Shown piece after piece: positions 5,593 through 5,769 of a DNA stretch of 5,769 nucleotides; the first letter of the stretch is position 1, and every line of letters starts with the position of its first letter. Position numbers and translations under genes: made by a program. The DNA lies in NCBI GenBank assembly GCA_030526765.1, contig JAUNCB010000092.1:1-5769 (forward strand). The letters are read 5' to 3'. The DNA comes from Bacillota bacterium (GTDB taxonomy: Bacteria; Bacillota; Clostridia; Lachnospirales; Anaerotignaceae). The notes under the pieces were generated by a model. That model worked only from the letters and a program-made list of their open reading frames with translations, was not told the DNA's origin and made no database searches.

Positions 5593-5769
5593 TCAGCCCA
5601 TAGCCTCGAGCTCATCAAACAGCGCATCCCAATCTATGTCATCAAAATCGTAATCATCGCTGCTGGATGTTGTTTCCTCTTTCACGGGTTCTTCTACTCT
5701 CACAGGTTCTTCTTCAACCTTTGGATGATTTACATATACATCCATAAAGCCGGTGATAGATACCGCTTT
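5593..5769 (-). CDS. C-terminal part of an unidentified protein with an acidic tail (5' end outside window)
   Basis: The minus strand is open for 58 codons from the window edge to a TGA at 5593-5595. The visible N-terminal part reads KAVSITGFMDVYVNHPK, which looks like the end of a folded domain. A Glu/Val/Pro-rich stretch follows, with near repeats EEEPVRVEEPVKEE, then a Ser-Asp spacer and a final amphipathic acidic segment (DYDFDDIDWDALFDELEAMG). The layout suggests a globular domain, a flexible charged linker and a short C-terminal recognition helix, but I do not recognise the family. The open frame, good codon composition and position opposite a hairpin terminator support it being real. 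It converges on the 4Fe-4S gene. Confidence 0.65.
   Translation of the reverse strand, partial: KAVSITGFMDVYVNHPKVEEEPVRVEEPVKEETTSSSDDYDFDDIDWDALFDELEAMG

Overview
The window looks like core chromosome of an anaerobic, low-to-moderate GC Firmicute, most likely class Clostridia (Lachnospiraceae or a close relative). The evidence is strong AGGAGG-type ribosome binding sites, sigma-A-like promoters, short intergenic gaps closed by perfect hairpin terminators, a NiaR-type regulator and an anaerobe-type 4Fe-4S protein. The assignment comes from style and remembered family distribution, not a database search. I see no mobile element, CRISPR array, rRNA or tRNA.

Layout from left to right. Positions 1-60 hold the last 19 codons and stop of an unidentified plus-strand gene. 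It faces a minus-strand DUF4085-family gene (101-814) across an 18-bp perfect hairpin that can terminate both. Upstream of that gene, also on the minus strand, is homoserine dehydrogenase hom (937-2235), with its own promoter and terminator. A 316-bp divergent intergenic region separates hom from a plus-strand sodium:alanine symporter of the AGCS family (2552-3973). The symporter converges, across another bidirectional hairpin, on a minus-strand NiaR-type NAD-biosynthesis repressor (4035-4571). A divergent control region (4572-4782) then leads to a plus-strand 4Fe-4S protein of 228 residues (4783-5469), closed by a GC-rich hairpin. The right edge holds the C-terminal 58 codons of a minus-strand gene with a very acidic tail (5593-5769).

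The genes do not form one pathway. Each appears to be its own transcription unit: hom makes homoserine for Thr, Met and Ile synthesis, the symporter imports alanine or a similar small amino acid with a cation, and NiaR senses niacin. The ferredoxin-like protein probably handles electrons in an anaerobic redox or stress process.

The most interesting part is the niaR/ferredoxin divergent region. It contains two different operator-like structures. Beside the niaR promoter are two ACA-N2-TGT elements exactly 12 bp apart, a candidate NiaR autoregulatory site. In front of the ferredoxin gene is a 16-bp TGTTG-N6-CAACA palindrome centred about 41.5-42.5 bp before the predicted start of transcription, where the promoter has an extended -10 but no -35. 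That is the classic arrangement of a class II Crp/Fnr-family activator site. I did not find a clearly new multi-gene system here.
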